This document shows, in pieces, positions 41,889 through 52,300 of a stretch of 64,000 bases of DNA (position 1 is the stretch's first letter; each line of letters opens with the position of its first letter). This DNA comes from Mixta intestinalis (GTDB taxonomy: Bacteria; Pseudomonadota; Gammaproteobacteria; Enterobacterales; Enterobacteriaceae): contig NZ_CP028271.1 of the NCBI RefSeq assembly GCF_009914055.1, positions 3,844,001 through 3,908,000 of the forward strand. Reading direction: 5' to 3'. The notes under the pieces are model-generated. The model saw only the letters and a list, made by a program, of their open reading frames with translations, did no database searches and had not been told where the DNA came from. Both the position numbers and the translations under genes were made by a program.

Positions 41889-42145
41889 TCTTTCGACTAT
41901 GGGCGCTTCAGCATACAGGTCTTCCTGAATCTTAGTTATTACAGGTCTCTGCTTGTAACTAACCGCGCTCACTCCCAATGAAACCTTAATTTAGCAGTTT
42001 CCGGACTGTTAGGGTTTTCTATTTCCTGAAAGCAAATTACTGATATTTATTTATCAGCGGCAAACTATTGCTTTCATTCCGGAGTAATCAATTTCTTATT
42101 TAAGAAATTGAGGGCCTGCTATTATCTGAAAATAAAGAGATGAAA
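41889..42145 (+). promoter_or_regulatory. speFL-speF leader mRNA (Rho-dependent attenuation region)
   Basis: This is an untranslated stretch between the speFL stop and speF. By analogy with E. coli it forms alternative RNA structures and exposes a Rho-loading site when the leader ribosome is not stalled by ornithine. The antisense frame at 41757-41978 is a shadow. Confidence 0.7.
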
Positions 42146-44344
42146 ATGACTGATTTAAAGATTGCCGTTAGTAATACATGTCCGAACTGTTTTTCCACGC
42201 AGCGCAGTATTGTGAATACCGGTGAGACTAATTTTGTAGATGTTGCCGCCGTTGTATTGACAATGAAAGACGTTGAAAACGGTAAGCTCGACGAGATTAG
42301 TGCCACCGGTTACAACATCCCGGTCTTTATCGCTATTAATAAAGACGAGATTGTACCGTCTGAATATATGCCGCTGATTCAGGGCGTGTTTGAGCACGAT
42401 GAAACGCGCAATGAATTCTACGGTCGTCAACTGGAAGCCGCTGCACATAAATATGAAACTCAGCTGCGCCCGCCGTTTTTCAGCGCGCTGGTAGATTATG
42501 TTAAGCAGGGCAACAGCGCATTTGACTGCCCCGGACATCAGGGTGGTGAGTTCTTCCGTCGTCATCCCGCAGGTAATCAGTTCGTTGAATACTTTGGCGA
42601 AACGCTGTTCCGTTCAGACCTGTGCAACGCCGACGTTGCTATGGGTGATCTGCTGATACATGAAGGCGCGCCGTGCATAGCGCAACAGCATGCGGCAAAA
42701 GTATTTAATGCGGATAAAACCTACTTCGTACTTAACGGTACATCCTCATCAAATAAAGTGGTGCTGAACGCTCTGCTGACCCCAGGCGATCTGGTGCTGT
42801 TCGATCGTAACAACCATAAATCTAACCACCACGGTGCGCTGCTACAGGCTGGGGCTACGCCGATTTATCTGGAAACCGCGCGTAACCCGTACGGCTTCAT
42901 CGGTGGTATCGATGCCCACTGCTTCGAAGAAAGCTACCTGCGTGAACTTATTGCTGAAGCTGCACCGCGCCGGGCAAAAGACGCACGTCCGTTCCGTCTG
43001 GCAGTTATTCAGTTAGGCACCTATGACGGTACTATTTATAACGCCCGTCAGGTTGTCGATAAAATCGGTCACCTGTGCGACTACATCCTGTTTGACTCCG
43101 CGTGGGTCGGTTATGAACAGTTTATTCCGATGATGGCTGACTGTTCTCCGCTGCTGCTGGAGCTGAATGAAAACGATCCGGGTATCCTGGTGACCCAGTC
43201 CGTGCATAAACAGCAGGCTGGTTTCTCTCAGACGTCGCAAATCCATAAAAAAGACAGCCACATCAAAGGTCAGAAGCGCTATGTTCCGCATAAACGCCTC
43301 AACAACGCCTTTATGATGCACGCTTCCACCAGTCCGTTCTACCCGCTGTTTGCTGCGCTGGACATCAACGCCAAAATGCATGAAGGCGAAAGCGGACGCA
43401 ATATGTGGATGGATTGCGTAATGAACGGTATCAAGGCGCGTAAGCTGATCCTTGAAAGCTGCAAACATATCCGTCCGTTTGTACCGCACATGGTGGATGG
43501 TAAACCGTGGCAGTCTTATGAAACCGCGCAAATCGCCGTTGACCTGCGCTTCTTCGCATTTGGCCCAGGCGAACGCTGGCATGCGTTTGAAGGCTATGCT
43601 GAACATCAGTACTTTGTCGATCCTTGCAAATTGCTGCTCACCACGCCGGGCATCAACACCGCAACCGGTGAGTATGAAGCGTTCGGCGTACCGGCGACCA
43701 TTCTCGCTAACTACCTGCGTGAAAACGGCGTCGTCCCGGAAAAATGCGATCTCAACTCGATTCTGTTCCTGCTAACACCAGCGGAAGATATGGCTAAGTT
43801 GCAGCAGCTGGTTGCCCTGTTAGCGCAGTTCGAAACCCTGCTTGAAAACGATGCGCCGCTGAAAGATGTTCTGCCTTCTATCTATCGTCAGCATGAAGAA
43901 CGTTATGCCGGTTATACCCTGCGCCAGCTGTGCCAGGAAATGCACGATCTCTATGCCCGCCACAATGTGAAACAGTTGCAGAAAGAGATGTTCCGCAGAG
44001 CGCACTTCCCGGATGTTCGTATGAATCCGCAGGAAGCGAACTATGCCTACCTGCGTGGTGAAGTGGATCTGGTGCCGCTGCCGGAAGCGGAAGGCCGTAT
44101 TGCCGCTGAAGGTGCGCTTCCTTACCCGCCGGGAGTGCTGTGTGTTGTTCCGGGTGAAGTCTGGGGCGGCGCGGTTCTGCATTACTTCACCGCGCTTGAA
44201 GAAGGTATCAACCTGCTGCCGGGCTTTGCACCGGAACTGCAGGGGGTTTACATCCAGGAACACGACGGTCGCAAACAGGTGTGGTGCTATGTGATCGCGT
44301 CTGGTGAACAATCAGGCGCTCTGCTGAAAGAGGAAAACATATGA
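42146..44344 (+). CDS. speF: SpeF inducible ornithine decarboxylase
   Basis: This is a 732-residue PLP enzyme (E. coli SpeF 732) from ATG 42146; an ATG at 42140 would add two residues. It converts ornithine to putrescine and consumes a proton, giving acid resistance. The fold-type I Orn/Lys/Arg decarboxylase blocks are present: wing domain, FDCPGHQGG, LNGTSSSNKVV, FDSAWVGYEQF, and the PLP-binding Lys in VTQSVHKQQAGFSQ. Preceded by speFL and overlapping potE by 4 bases (ATGA), which identify it as SpeF and not the constitutive SpeC. Confidence 0.97.
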   Translation: MTDLKIAVSNTCPNCFSTQRSIVNTGETNFVDVAAVVLTMKDVENGKLDEISATGYNIPVFIAINKDEIVPSEYMPLIQGVFEHDETRNEFYGRQLEAAAHKYETQLRPPFFSALVDYVKQGNSAFDCPGHQGGEFFRRHPAGNQFVEYFGETLFRSDLCNADVAMGDLLIHEGAPCIAQQHAAKVFNADKTYFVLNGTSSSNKVVLNALLTPGDLVLFDRNNHKSNHHGALLQAGATPIYLETARNPYGFIGGIDAHCFEESYLRELIAEAAPRRAKDARPFRLAVIQLGTYDGTIYNARQVVDKIGHLCDYILFDSAWVGYEQFIPMMADCSPLLLELNENDPGILVTQSVHKQQAGFSQTSQIHKKDSHIKGQKRYVPHKRLNNAFMMHASTSPFYPLFAALDINAKMHEGESGRNMWMDCVMNGIKARKLILESCKHIRPFVPHMVDGKPWQSYETAQIAVDLRFFAFGPGERWHAFEGYAEHQYFVDPCKLLLTTPGINTATGEYEAFGVPATILANYLRENGVVPEKCDLNSILFLLTPAEDMAKLQQLVALLAQFETLLENDAPLKDVLPSIYRQHEERYAGYTLRQLCQEMHDLYARHNVKQLQKEMFRRAHFPDVRMNPQEANYAYLRGEVDLVPLPEAEGRIAAEGALPYPPGVLCVVPGEVWGGAVLHYFTALEEGINLLPGFAPELQGVYIQEHDGRKQVWCYVIASGEQSGALLKEENI

Positions 44345-45657
44345 GCAAGTCGAACAACAAGATGGGCGTTGTTCAGCTCACCATCCTGACTATGGTCAAC
44401 ATGATGGGCTCCGGCATCATCATGTTACCTACCAAGCTTGCAGAGGTGGGGACAATCTCCATCATCTCCTGGTTGGTGACAGCGGTGGGCTCTATGGCGC
44501 TGGCCTGGGCATTCGCAAAATGCGGGATGTTCAGCCGCAAATCCGGTGGGATGGGCGGTTACGCCGAGTACGCTTTTGGTAAGTCAGGCAACTTTATGGC
44601 CAACTATACCTATGGCGTATCGCTGCTGATCGCTAACGTCGCTATCGCTATTTCAGCCGTAGGTTACGGCACCGAGTTATTCGGTGCCCATCTGTCGCCA
44701 GTTCAGATTGGTCTGGCGACCATCTGTGTGCTGTGGATATGTACCGTTGCTAACTTCGGTGGTGCGCGCATCACCGGGCAAATCAGTAGCGTTACCGTAT
44801 GGGGCGTCATCATTCCGGTGGTTGGCCTGTGCGTTATCGGCTGGTTCTGGTTTAGCCCGACGATGTATGCCGAATCCTGGAACCCGCATCATGCGCCGTT
44901 CTTTAGCGCGGTGGGATCCTCCATCGCCATGACGCTGTGGGCTTTCCTGGGGCTGGAATCCGCCTGTGCCAACACCGATGTGGTAGAAAATCCTGAGCGC
45001 AACGTGCCTATCGCGGTACTGGGCGGTACTCTGGGTGCGGCGATAATCTACATCGTCTCTACCAATGTGATTGCCGGTATCGTGCCGAATATGGATCTGG
45101 CAAACTCTACGGCACCGTTTGGTCTGGCCTTTGCCCACATGTTTACGCCTGTTGTGGGTAAAGTCATCATGGCTCTGATGATTATGTCCTGCTGTGGTTC
45201 GCTGCTGGGCTGGCAGTTCACCATCGCACAGGTATTTAAATCATCCGCAGATGAAGGATATTTCCCGAAAATCTTCTCACGCCTGTCTTCTGCCGGTGCG
45301 CCGGTAAAAGGGATGCTGACGATTGTTATTCTGCAAACTGGTCTGTCGCTGATGACCATTAGCCCATCGCTGAATAATCAGTTTAACGTACTGGTGAACC
45401 TGGCGGTTGTAACGAATATTATTCCTTACATCCTCTCCATGGCGGCGCTGGTGATTATTCAGAAAATGGCGAATATTAATTCGGCAAAAGCGCGCCCGGC
45501 GAATGTCATCGCATTTATCGGTGCCATGTATAGCTTCTATGCCCTTTACTCTTCCGGTGAAGAAGCCATGCTCTACGGTGCCATCGTGACTTTCCTGGGA
45601 TGGACGCTGTACGGCTTTGTTTCCCCACGCTTTGAGCTGAAAAATAAAGTCAGCTAA
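44341..45657 (+). CDS. potE: PotE putrescine-ornithine antiporter
   Basis: This is a 438-residue 12-helix APC-family transporter (E. coli 439). It starts MSKSNNKMGVVQLTILTMVNMMGSGIIMLP, with the GSGI substrate loop, and continues with WAFLGLESACANTDVVENPERNVP typical of PotE. It exchanges external ornithine for internal putrescine and so completes the SpeF acid-resistance cycle. Translationally coupled to speF. Confidence 0.97.
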   Translation: MSKSNNKMGVVQLTILTMVNMMGSGIIMLPTKLAEVGTISIISWLVTAVGSMALAWAFAKCGMFSRKSGGMGGYAEYAFGKSGNFMANYTYGVSLLIANVAIAISAVGYGTELFGAHLSPVQIGLATICVLWICTVANFGGARITGQISSVTVWGVIIPVVGLCVIGWFWFSPTMYAESWNPHHAPFFSAVGSSIAMTLWAFLGLESACANTDVVENPERNVPIAVLGGTLGAAIIYIVSTNVIAGIVPNMDLANSTAPFGLAFAHMFTPVVGKVIMALMIMSCCGSLLGWQFTIAQVFKSSADEGYFPKIFSRLSSAGAPVKGMLTIVILQTGLSLMTISPSLNNQFNVLVNLAVVTNIIPYILSMAALVIIQKMANINSAKARPANVIAFIGAMYSFYALYSSGEEAMLYGAIVTFLGWTLYGFVSPRFELKNKVS

Positions 45658-45664
45658 GCGTTTT

Positions 45665-45699
45665 CCGGCGGTACGATGCCCCGTACCGCCGGCTTTTTA
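45665..45699 (+). terminator. Rho-independent terminator after potE
   Basis: Perfect 10-base arms CCGGCGGTAC (45665-45674) and GTACCGCCGG (45683-45692), an 8-base loop, then CTTTTTACTTTT. Confidence 0.93.
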
Positions 45700-46331
45700 C
45701 TTTTATCCACACCGTTTCCTGCCTTTTGGTTTCAGCGCTTCTGAAATATCTCCGCCACATCGCTTCGATGCTGTTTTATCTGTTTGCTTATCAAAGCAGT
45801 GATGCTTGTTTCTTTATCTGAGAAGCCAGCGTATCAATCTTTCACCGTTAAGATCTGTCATTCCAGAGGCTGAAACGTGCTGTGTTAATTGCTGCTTATC
45901 TGATACTGAAGTAAATGAAATATTCAATGTAAAGTGGGGCAGCAATTAAATATTAAGTTATGAGGTGGATGAAATATTAATTAGAGCTTCGCGATGCTCA
46001 GCTATTTTTACTATGGCTGCCCGCTATACAACGGTGTGTGATCTGTTAATCCGATAGCGTCTGCTGTCAGCGATTTCCGGGAACGGCAGGAGCGCTAATT
46101 TTCGTGAGCGTTTAGGTTGTTCACTAACGGCGTTACACGCCTTGTGAAAGAGGGATTTTATTAGTAAATAAACTAAGAAATAAAATTTGAGTGTGTATTT
46201 GCAGTGTTTATGGTAATTAATTATTGCTGTGATGTGTCGATGCCGATATTGGAAATTTGTTTGGTAAAAATTAGCGTTGCTTACCGTAAGCCTCATCGCC
46301 TGCTCCGGTAAATAATTAAAACAGATTCAGG
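45700..46331. other. AT-rich region upstream of the cdi locus
   Basis: About 630 bases with low GC content, as often seen at the edge of acquired islands. The minus-strand frame at 46024-46296 has no recognisable domain or ribosome-binding site. The cdi promoter should lie in the right half; AGGA precedes the cdiB ATG. Confidence 0.45.
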
Positions 46332-48026
46332 ATGAAATCTTTAGTGAACAGCAAGTTTTGGGTTTTCTTTGCGCCAGTTTTAGCGCTTTCTTTTTCAACT
46401 ATGGCAGCCTCCGAACGCGTGCAGTCGGCACAACAGTTCCTTAATCAGCAGCAGCGTCAGCAGGCACTTGAACAACAAATTACCCCTGTTGCGCCAGATG
46501 TGAATCTCTCTTCGGTGCAGCAGCCACTCCCTGAACAGGGATTTCCGACAGAAACGCCCTGTTTCGCAGTTTCACAGGTTGTGCTGAGCGGCACACAGGC
46601 TCTGCCCCACTGGCTACCCTTGCAGCGGCAGGCTAACCAGGCCGTTGGTCATTGCCTGGGAGCCAAAGGCATTAACCTGTTGATGAGCCGCCTGCAAAAT
46701 AAGCTGGTGGGACATGGCTACGTCACTACGCGCGTACTGGCACCGGCGCAGGATTTAAAGTCAGGTACTCTGCGCCTAATCGTGATGGCCGGTTACACCC
46801 GGGACGTTCGACTGACGCCGGACAGTAATACCTGGGCCACGTTGTACACCTCTTTTCCTGCTCATCGGGGCAATATTCTCGATCTTCGGGATGTTGAGCA
46901 GGGGCTGGAAAATCTTCAGCGTCTGCCCACGGTTAACGCCAGCATGGATATTGTTCCCGGCGATAAGCCCGGTGAAAGCGATATCGTCATTAAGCGCCAG
47001 CAGTCCCGCATGTGGCGTGTGGATGCCTCTCTGGATGATTCCGGTTCGGAATCAACCGGCGAATATCAGGGCAACCTGACGTTGTCGCTGGATAATCCTC
47101 TCTCACTAAGCGATTTATTTTATCTCTCCGGCTCTCACAATCTTGATGGCAACGGCGGTGGAAAATCGTCGAAAGGGCTGACCGCGCATTATTCGGTGCC
47201 GTTTGGCTACTGGCTGGCGGGCGTTACGGCCAGCGAATACGATTATGTGCAGACGGTGGCTGGCAGTAACGGTGATTATCGCTACAGCGGTAAAAGTAAA
47301 AACATCAGCTTCCAGCTCAGCCGGGTATTGCATCGCAGTGGTAGCCAGAAAACCACGCTAGCCGCTGATGTAATGGCCCGCGAACAGCGTAACTTTATTA
47401 ACGATACTGAGATTGATGTTCAGCGCCGCCAGACTGCATCCTGGAAGCTGGGGCTACAGCATCGACACTATATTGGTAACGCCATCCTGGATGCAGGCAT
47501 CAGCTATCAGCGGGGGACGCGCTGGTTTGGTGCGCAGCCCGCGCCAGAAGAGTATGGCCGCTATGGCACGGCGCTCAGCAAAATCCTTCGTTTTAATACG
47601 CAGCTTAATCTGCCTTTCTCCATCGCCGGACAACACTTTCGCTTCAGCACTCTTTACCAGCGCCAGATGAGCAACACCCCGCTAACCTCGCCGGACATGA
47701 TGTCCGTGGGTAACCGCTGGACGGTACGCGGTTTTGATGGAGAAAGAACGCTTACTGCCAGCCACGGCTGGTACGTGCGCAATGATATCGCATGGGTGAC
47801 ACCGCTCCCGGCGCAGGAAATTTACCTGGGGACGGACTATGGCGAGGTGGGCGGCTCCGGCAGTGAAAAGCTGGCGGGGAAACATCTGGCCGGTGGCGTT
47901 ATGGGTTGGCGGGGCCGCTATCTGCGGGCCAGTTACGACCTGTTTGCCGGGATTCCATTATCAAAACCGGATGGTTTTAAAACCGACCCAACCACGGTTG
48001 GGTTCAGTCTCAGCTGGAGTTACTGA
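46332..48026 (+). CDS. cdiB: CdiB/ShlB-type two-partner secretion transporter (TpsB)
   Basis: This is a 564-residue outer-membrane protein. A signal peptide ends near STMAA (about residue 26). Then come a Gln-rich periplasmic linker, two POTRA-like domains (about 75-230) and a 16-strand barrel with the conserved loop WTVRGFDGE, ending with aromatic SLSWSY as the outer-membrane insertion signal. It exports the CdiA-like protein encoded downstream. The acyltransferase gene overlaps its stop by one base (TGATG). Confidence 0.92.
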   Translation: MKSLVNSKFWVFFAPVLALSFSTMAASERVQSAQQFLNQQQRQQALEQQITPVAPDVNLSSVQQPLPEQGFPTETPCFAVSQVVLSGTQALPHWLPLQRQANQAVGHCLGAKGINLLMSRLQNKLVGHGYVTTRVLAPAQDLKSGTLRLIVMAGYTRDVRLTPDSNTWATLYTSFPAHRGNILDLRDVEQGLENLQRLPTVNASMDIVPGDKPGESDIVIKRQQSRMWRVDASLDDSGSESTGEYQGNLTLSLDNPLSLSDLFYLSGSHNLDGNGGGKSSKGLTAHYSVPFGYWLAGVTASEYDYVQTVAGSNGDYRYSGKSKNISFQLSRVLHRSGSQKTTLAADVMAREQRNFINDTEIDVQRRQTASWKLGLQHRHYIGNAILDAGISYQRGTRWFGAQPAPEEYGRYGTALSKILRFNTQLNLPFSIAGQHFRFSTLYQRQMSNTPLTSPDMMSVGNRWTVRGFDGERTLTASHGWYVRNDIAWVTPLPAQEIYLGTDYGEVGGSGSEKLAGKHLAGGVMGWRGRYLRASYDLFAGIPLSKPDGFKTDPTTVGFSLSWSY

Positions 48027-48553
48027 TGGAGTGGAACGGATTTACCGTACAGTGCCCGTTAGTGCTGGGCGGTAGCGTGAACGAAGCGGAAGTCCTGGGG
48101 GCCAGCGTCTGGCTGTGGATGCATTCTGCGTGGCATAAAGAAGCCCTGCTGGAAGCGTTACCTGCACTGCTGCTTCCCGCGATCAAGGAACAACAGTATG
48201 TGCTGGCGTTTCAGGAGGGGAAGCCGGTGTTCTTTATGAGCTGGGCCTGGCTTGATGAAGACGCCGAGCAACGTTATCTCACCCGACTGCCGCTGCTGGT
48301 TCCGGAGAATAGCTGGCGCTGCGGCGATCGGATGTGGGTGACCGACTGGATCGCCCCCTTTGGGCATACCCGGCAGATGGTTAGCCTGGTGCTGAGCGAA
48401 CTCTTTCCGGACAGCTGCTTTCGTTCGCTCTGGCATCGGGGGGCAGAGCGGGGAAAACGGGTGAAGCATTTCCGTGGGCGGCGGGTTTCACTGCCACAAA
48501 TACGCGCCTGGCAGACAGCGCATCCTTTAAGTGCGGTCGTCCAGGAATGTTAA
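48026..48553 (+). CDS. cdiC: HlyC-type toxin-activating lysine acyltransferase (CdiC-like)
   Basis: This is a 175-residue protein of the RTX toxin acyltransferase family. The catalytic His (HlyC H23) is in WMHSAWHKE and the catalytic Asp (HlyC D92) in WVTDWIAPFGHT; PALLLPAIKEQQYVLAF and FRGRRVSLPQ also fit. HlyC acylates lysines of RTX toxins from acyl-ACP. Within two-partner secretion loci a gene of this type between cdiB and cdiA is called cdiC and is thought to act on CdiA. Coupled to cdiB by a one-base overlap. Confidence 0.88.
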   Translation: MEWNGFTVQCPLVLGGSVNEAEVLGASVWLWMHSAWHKEALLEALPALLLPAIKEQQYVLAFQEGKPVFFMSWAWLDEDAEQRYLTRLPLLVPENSWRCGDRMWVTDWIAPFGHTRQMVSLVLSELFPDSCFRSLWHRGAERGKRVKHFRGRRVSLPQIRAWQTAHPLSAVVQEC

Positions 48554-48602
48554 TTATTGCCGGGCCGCGTATCGCGGCTCTTAACTAAAAAAGGGAAAAA
48601 TA

Positions 48603-49211
48603 ATGAAAATTAAGATGATAGTTACCGCTCTGGTTATTACAGGAAGCGTTGTGTTGAGTCCCGTCGTGACGGCTCAGCAACAGACGGTCAGCATGGGATA
48701 TGCTTACGCCAGGCTCAATGATATCGCGGGACTTAACGGCATTAACGTGCAATACCAGGGGATTAACCTGCAGTACCGCTACGAATGGGATTCTCCGCTG
48801 AGTATTATCGGCTCTTTCAGCTATATGAAAGGCGATAAAAGCGTGGCGTACCATGATGCATGGGGAGATGCCTATAAAATCAGCGCTGATGCTAAATATT
48901 ACTCGTTACTGGCGGGACCGGCTTACCGCCTCAATGACTATCTCAGTCTCTACGGCCTGCTTGGTGTTGCCTACAGCAAAATAAACGGCAGCTATCAATG
49001 GCGTAACAGCGTAGGGGCAGACGAGCCTGACGGTCATTTAAATATCCATACTTCCAGGCACACCGCCAGCTTCGCCTATGCGGCGGGCGTGGCAATCAAT
49101 CCGATAAATAACCTGTCAATTAACCTCGGCTATGAAGGCGCAAGCGTCGACTTTTATGGCAGCAAAAAATCTCTCAATGGCTTCAACGTTGGCATTGGCT
49201 GGCGCTTCTGA
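48603..49211 (+). CDS. Ail/Lom-family outer-membrane protein
   Basis: This is a 202-residue protein with a signal peptide ending near VVTAQQ (about residue 25) and an eight-strand barrel. Features are VSMGYAYARLN, NLQYRYEW, SIIGSFSYMKGDK, YYSLLAGPAYRLNDYLSLYG and the C-terminal NGFNVGIGWRF with terminal Phe. Relatives (Ail, Lom, PagC, OmpX) serve in serum resistance and adhesion. Its place between the acyltransferase and cdiA is unusual for cdi loci; it may be a passenger or help CdiA at the surface. Confidence 0.88.
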   Translation: MKIKMIVTALVITGSVVLSPVVTAQQQTVSMGYAYARLNDIAGLNGINVQYQGINLQYRYEWDSPLSIIGSFSYMKGDKSVAYHDAWGDAYKISADAKYYSLLAGPAYRLNDYLSLYGLLGVAYSKINGSYQWRNSVGADEPDGHLNIHTSRHTASFAYAAGVAINPINNLSINLGYEGASVDFYGSKKSLNGFNVGIGWRF

Positions 49212-49301
49212 TTTTTAGCGTTGCGCGCCTCAGGCTATGCGTTATTTCAGGATGAGCTTTTGCCTGTATTACGTCACAGGGATATCAGTGAGTAAACGAC
49301 A

Positions 49302-52300
49302 ATGAATAAACTTTTTTATCGGATTATTTTTAACAAAGCCCGTGGAATGCTGATGGTGGTTGCGGAAATTACCCGTTCTCATCGCGCGGGCGTTTCTCCT
49401 GCATCCGGGAGTGATAGAAAAGCAAAAGTGACCCTGACCGCACGGCTCACAACGCTGGCCTTTGGCCTGCTTTTGACGTTTGCATGGTGTGCGCCAGCGC
49501 TGGCTGGCGTTGTTGCAGACAAAAACGCACCGGGCAAACAGCAGCCGCAAATCATCAACAGCGCCAGCGGTATTACTCAGATCAATATCCAGACCCCGAG
49601 CGCTGCCGGAGTATCGCGCAATACCTACAGCCAGTTTGATGTCGATCGGCGTGGAGTGATTCTCAACAACAGCCACCGCAACGTGCAGACAAACCTTGCC
49701 GGGATGGTGGCGGCGAACCCGAACCTGGCGAAAGGGGAAGCGAAGATCATCCTCAATGAGGTTAACTCCCGTAACCCGAGCCAGCTTAATGGCTATATTG
49801 AAGTCGCGGGGCAAAAGGCCCAGGTGGTCATTGCTAATCCTTCAGGTATTCAATGTGATGGCTGTGGTTTTATTAATGCCAACCGGGCGACGCTAACGAC
49901 CGGTACGCCACAGCTCAGCGATGGCAATCTTACCGGCTATCGGGTGAACGACGGTAACATCACTCTTACCGGAAAGGGGCTCGACAGTTCCGCTCAGGAC
50001 TATACCGATATTATTGCCCGCAGCGTGAAGGTTAATGCGGGCATTCGCGCCCGCGATCTGAAGATTACCACCGGGCGTAATCAGGTAGATGCAGCGCATC
50101 AGTTGATTACGGCGCTTGCGGATGACGGCAGTAAAAAGCCAGACGTGGCGCTGGATGTTTCGGCGCTTGGCGGGATGTATGCCGGAAAAATCCGCCTGAC
50201 GGGAACGGAAAAAGGCGTCGGCGTACATAACGCCGGTGAGATTGGTGCTACGGCGGGAAACGTGGTGCTGACCGCCGACGGACGGATTGAAAACAACGGA
50301 CACATCAGCAGCACGGGCAACGCCCAGATTATCAGCCATGCCGATATCAGCAACAGCGGCGGCATGCACAGCCAGCAGCAGCTAACGCTGAGCAGCGACG
50401 GCACTCTCAGTAACAGCGGTTCACTGGTGAGCGGCGGCTCACTGGTGGCAAAAGCCAGTTCTCTCAACAGCACCCGCAACAGCCTGCTGGCGGCGGGCGT
50501 GGACAGCGCCGGTAAGCTGACGCAGCCAGGCGATCTCACCCTGACGGCGTCAGGACAGCTCAGCGCCCACGGGCAAAATCTGGCCGGCGGGCTTATTCAG
50601 GCAAAAGGACAGGGCGTTGATATTAGCGCCAGCCAGACGGCGGCAACATCCATATCGCTTGACGCGCAAAATGGTGCGCTCTCTACCCGCGATGCTACCG
50701 TTGATGCAGAGAAAACGCTGGTGGCCAGAACGACCACTACCCTGAACAACGACGGCGGCTCACTGACGGCGAATAAACTCACGCTCTCTTCTCAACAGCT
50801 AAGCAACCGGTCAGGTACGCTCGCCCAGCTTGGGGAAGACGATCTCAGCCTGACGCCGACAGGCAAGCTGGACAACTACGGCGGCCATATTCGCAGTAAC
50901 GGCAAGAATATGACGCTGAGCGCGTTCACGCTTGATAACCGCGCCGGGGAAATTACCCACGCCGGAAAAGGTGATTTGTACCTATCTGCCGCCCAGGAAC
51001 TTGATAATGGTAAGGGCACGATACAGAGCGCAGGGCATATTACTTCACATTCTGCGGCCTTTAACAACGCAGAAGGTCAGCTTATCGCCGTGCAAGGGTT
51101 AGCGTTAAACGCGGCCAGCCTGAATAATCACCAGGGGGCGCTGGCCAGCGGCGGCGATATGTCACTTACCGTTAAAAATATCATCAACACCGGCACGGTG
51201 AATACCGGTGGTATCAGCAGCGGTGGTGAACTCACGCTGGTGACTTCATCGCTGGATAATAGTGCTGGCCTGTTGCTGGCGGGTAAGAGCCTGACGCTGC
51301 TTAATACGTTGCTGAACAACCAGAGCGGGCAGATCGTCAGCCAGCAGGCGCTTAATCTCTCAACCGTTGGGGATTTAAACAATCAGCAGGGGCTGATTCA
51401 GGCGAGCGGTATTGCGCTTGATACACAGGGCCATGCGTTGAATAACCGGGGTGGCACGCTTTATAGCCTGGCGGCGCTAACGCTAGACAGTGCCGGGCTG
51501 GATAATCAGGGGGGAACCGTCGGGGCAAAGGGCAACGGCACGCTTGTTGCCCACACGCTGGATAACCGTAATGGTGGGCGCATTGTGTCCGAACGCGCCG
51601 CCAGCGTGACCGTTCAGTCGCTGCAAAATCAGCAGGGGCAGATCCAGAGCGCAGGCGATCTGCGGCTGAACCTGAGCGGGCTGCTGAACAACCATGAAGG
51701 CCTGATCCGCAGTGGCGCTGTTGCGACGGTAACAGCTCAGAAGATCGATAACAGCGGCACACAGAGGGAAAACCAGGGTATTGAAGGGCAAACGCTGACC
51801 GTTACCAGCGACAGCTTGCATAACCAGAACGGCAGCCTGCTGGCAAACCATAGCCTGACCATCATCGCTAACGGGCTACTTAACAACGTGCGGGGCGTGA
51901 TATCCGCCAGCCAGGCGCTGCTGATGAAAGGCAGCGGGCTGCGGCTCACTAACACTGAAGGGATCGCCAGCGCCGGTTCACAGCTGACGTTAAATGCGGA
52001 CAGCCTGACCGGCGACGGGCGGCTGTTGTCATCAGGGAATATGGCAATCGCCAGCCGCCAGGCGTTCAACAATCAGGGCAGCCTGATTGCTAACCGGGAT
52101 CTGACGCTGGACGTCAGGGGCGATGTGGTTAACCGTGGGCAGGTTCTGGCGGGGAACACGCTCTCCCTGAGCGGTAACCATCTCTCTAATTTGCAGAACG
52201 GCGAAATCAATGCCGGGACTAACCGGCTTATCCTCTCTGGTACGCTGTCCAACACCGGGCTGATTGACGGTGGCCTGACGTGGCTCGAGGCTAACACGCT

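Noticed and set aside
41757..41978. 73-codon minus-strand frame near speF
   Set aside because: It is the antisense shadow of speFL and the leader; the plus-strand peptide is clearly conserved.
46024..46296. 90-codon minus-strand frame upstream of cdiB
   Set aside because: AT-rich, no ribosome-binding site, no recognisable domain; treated as noncoding.
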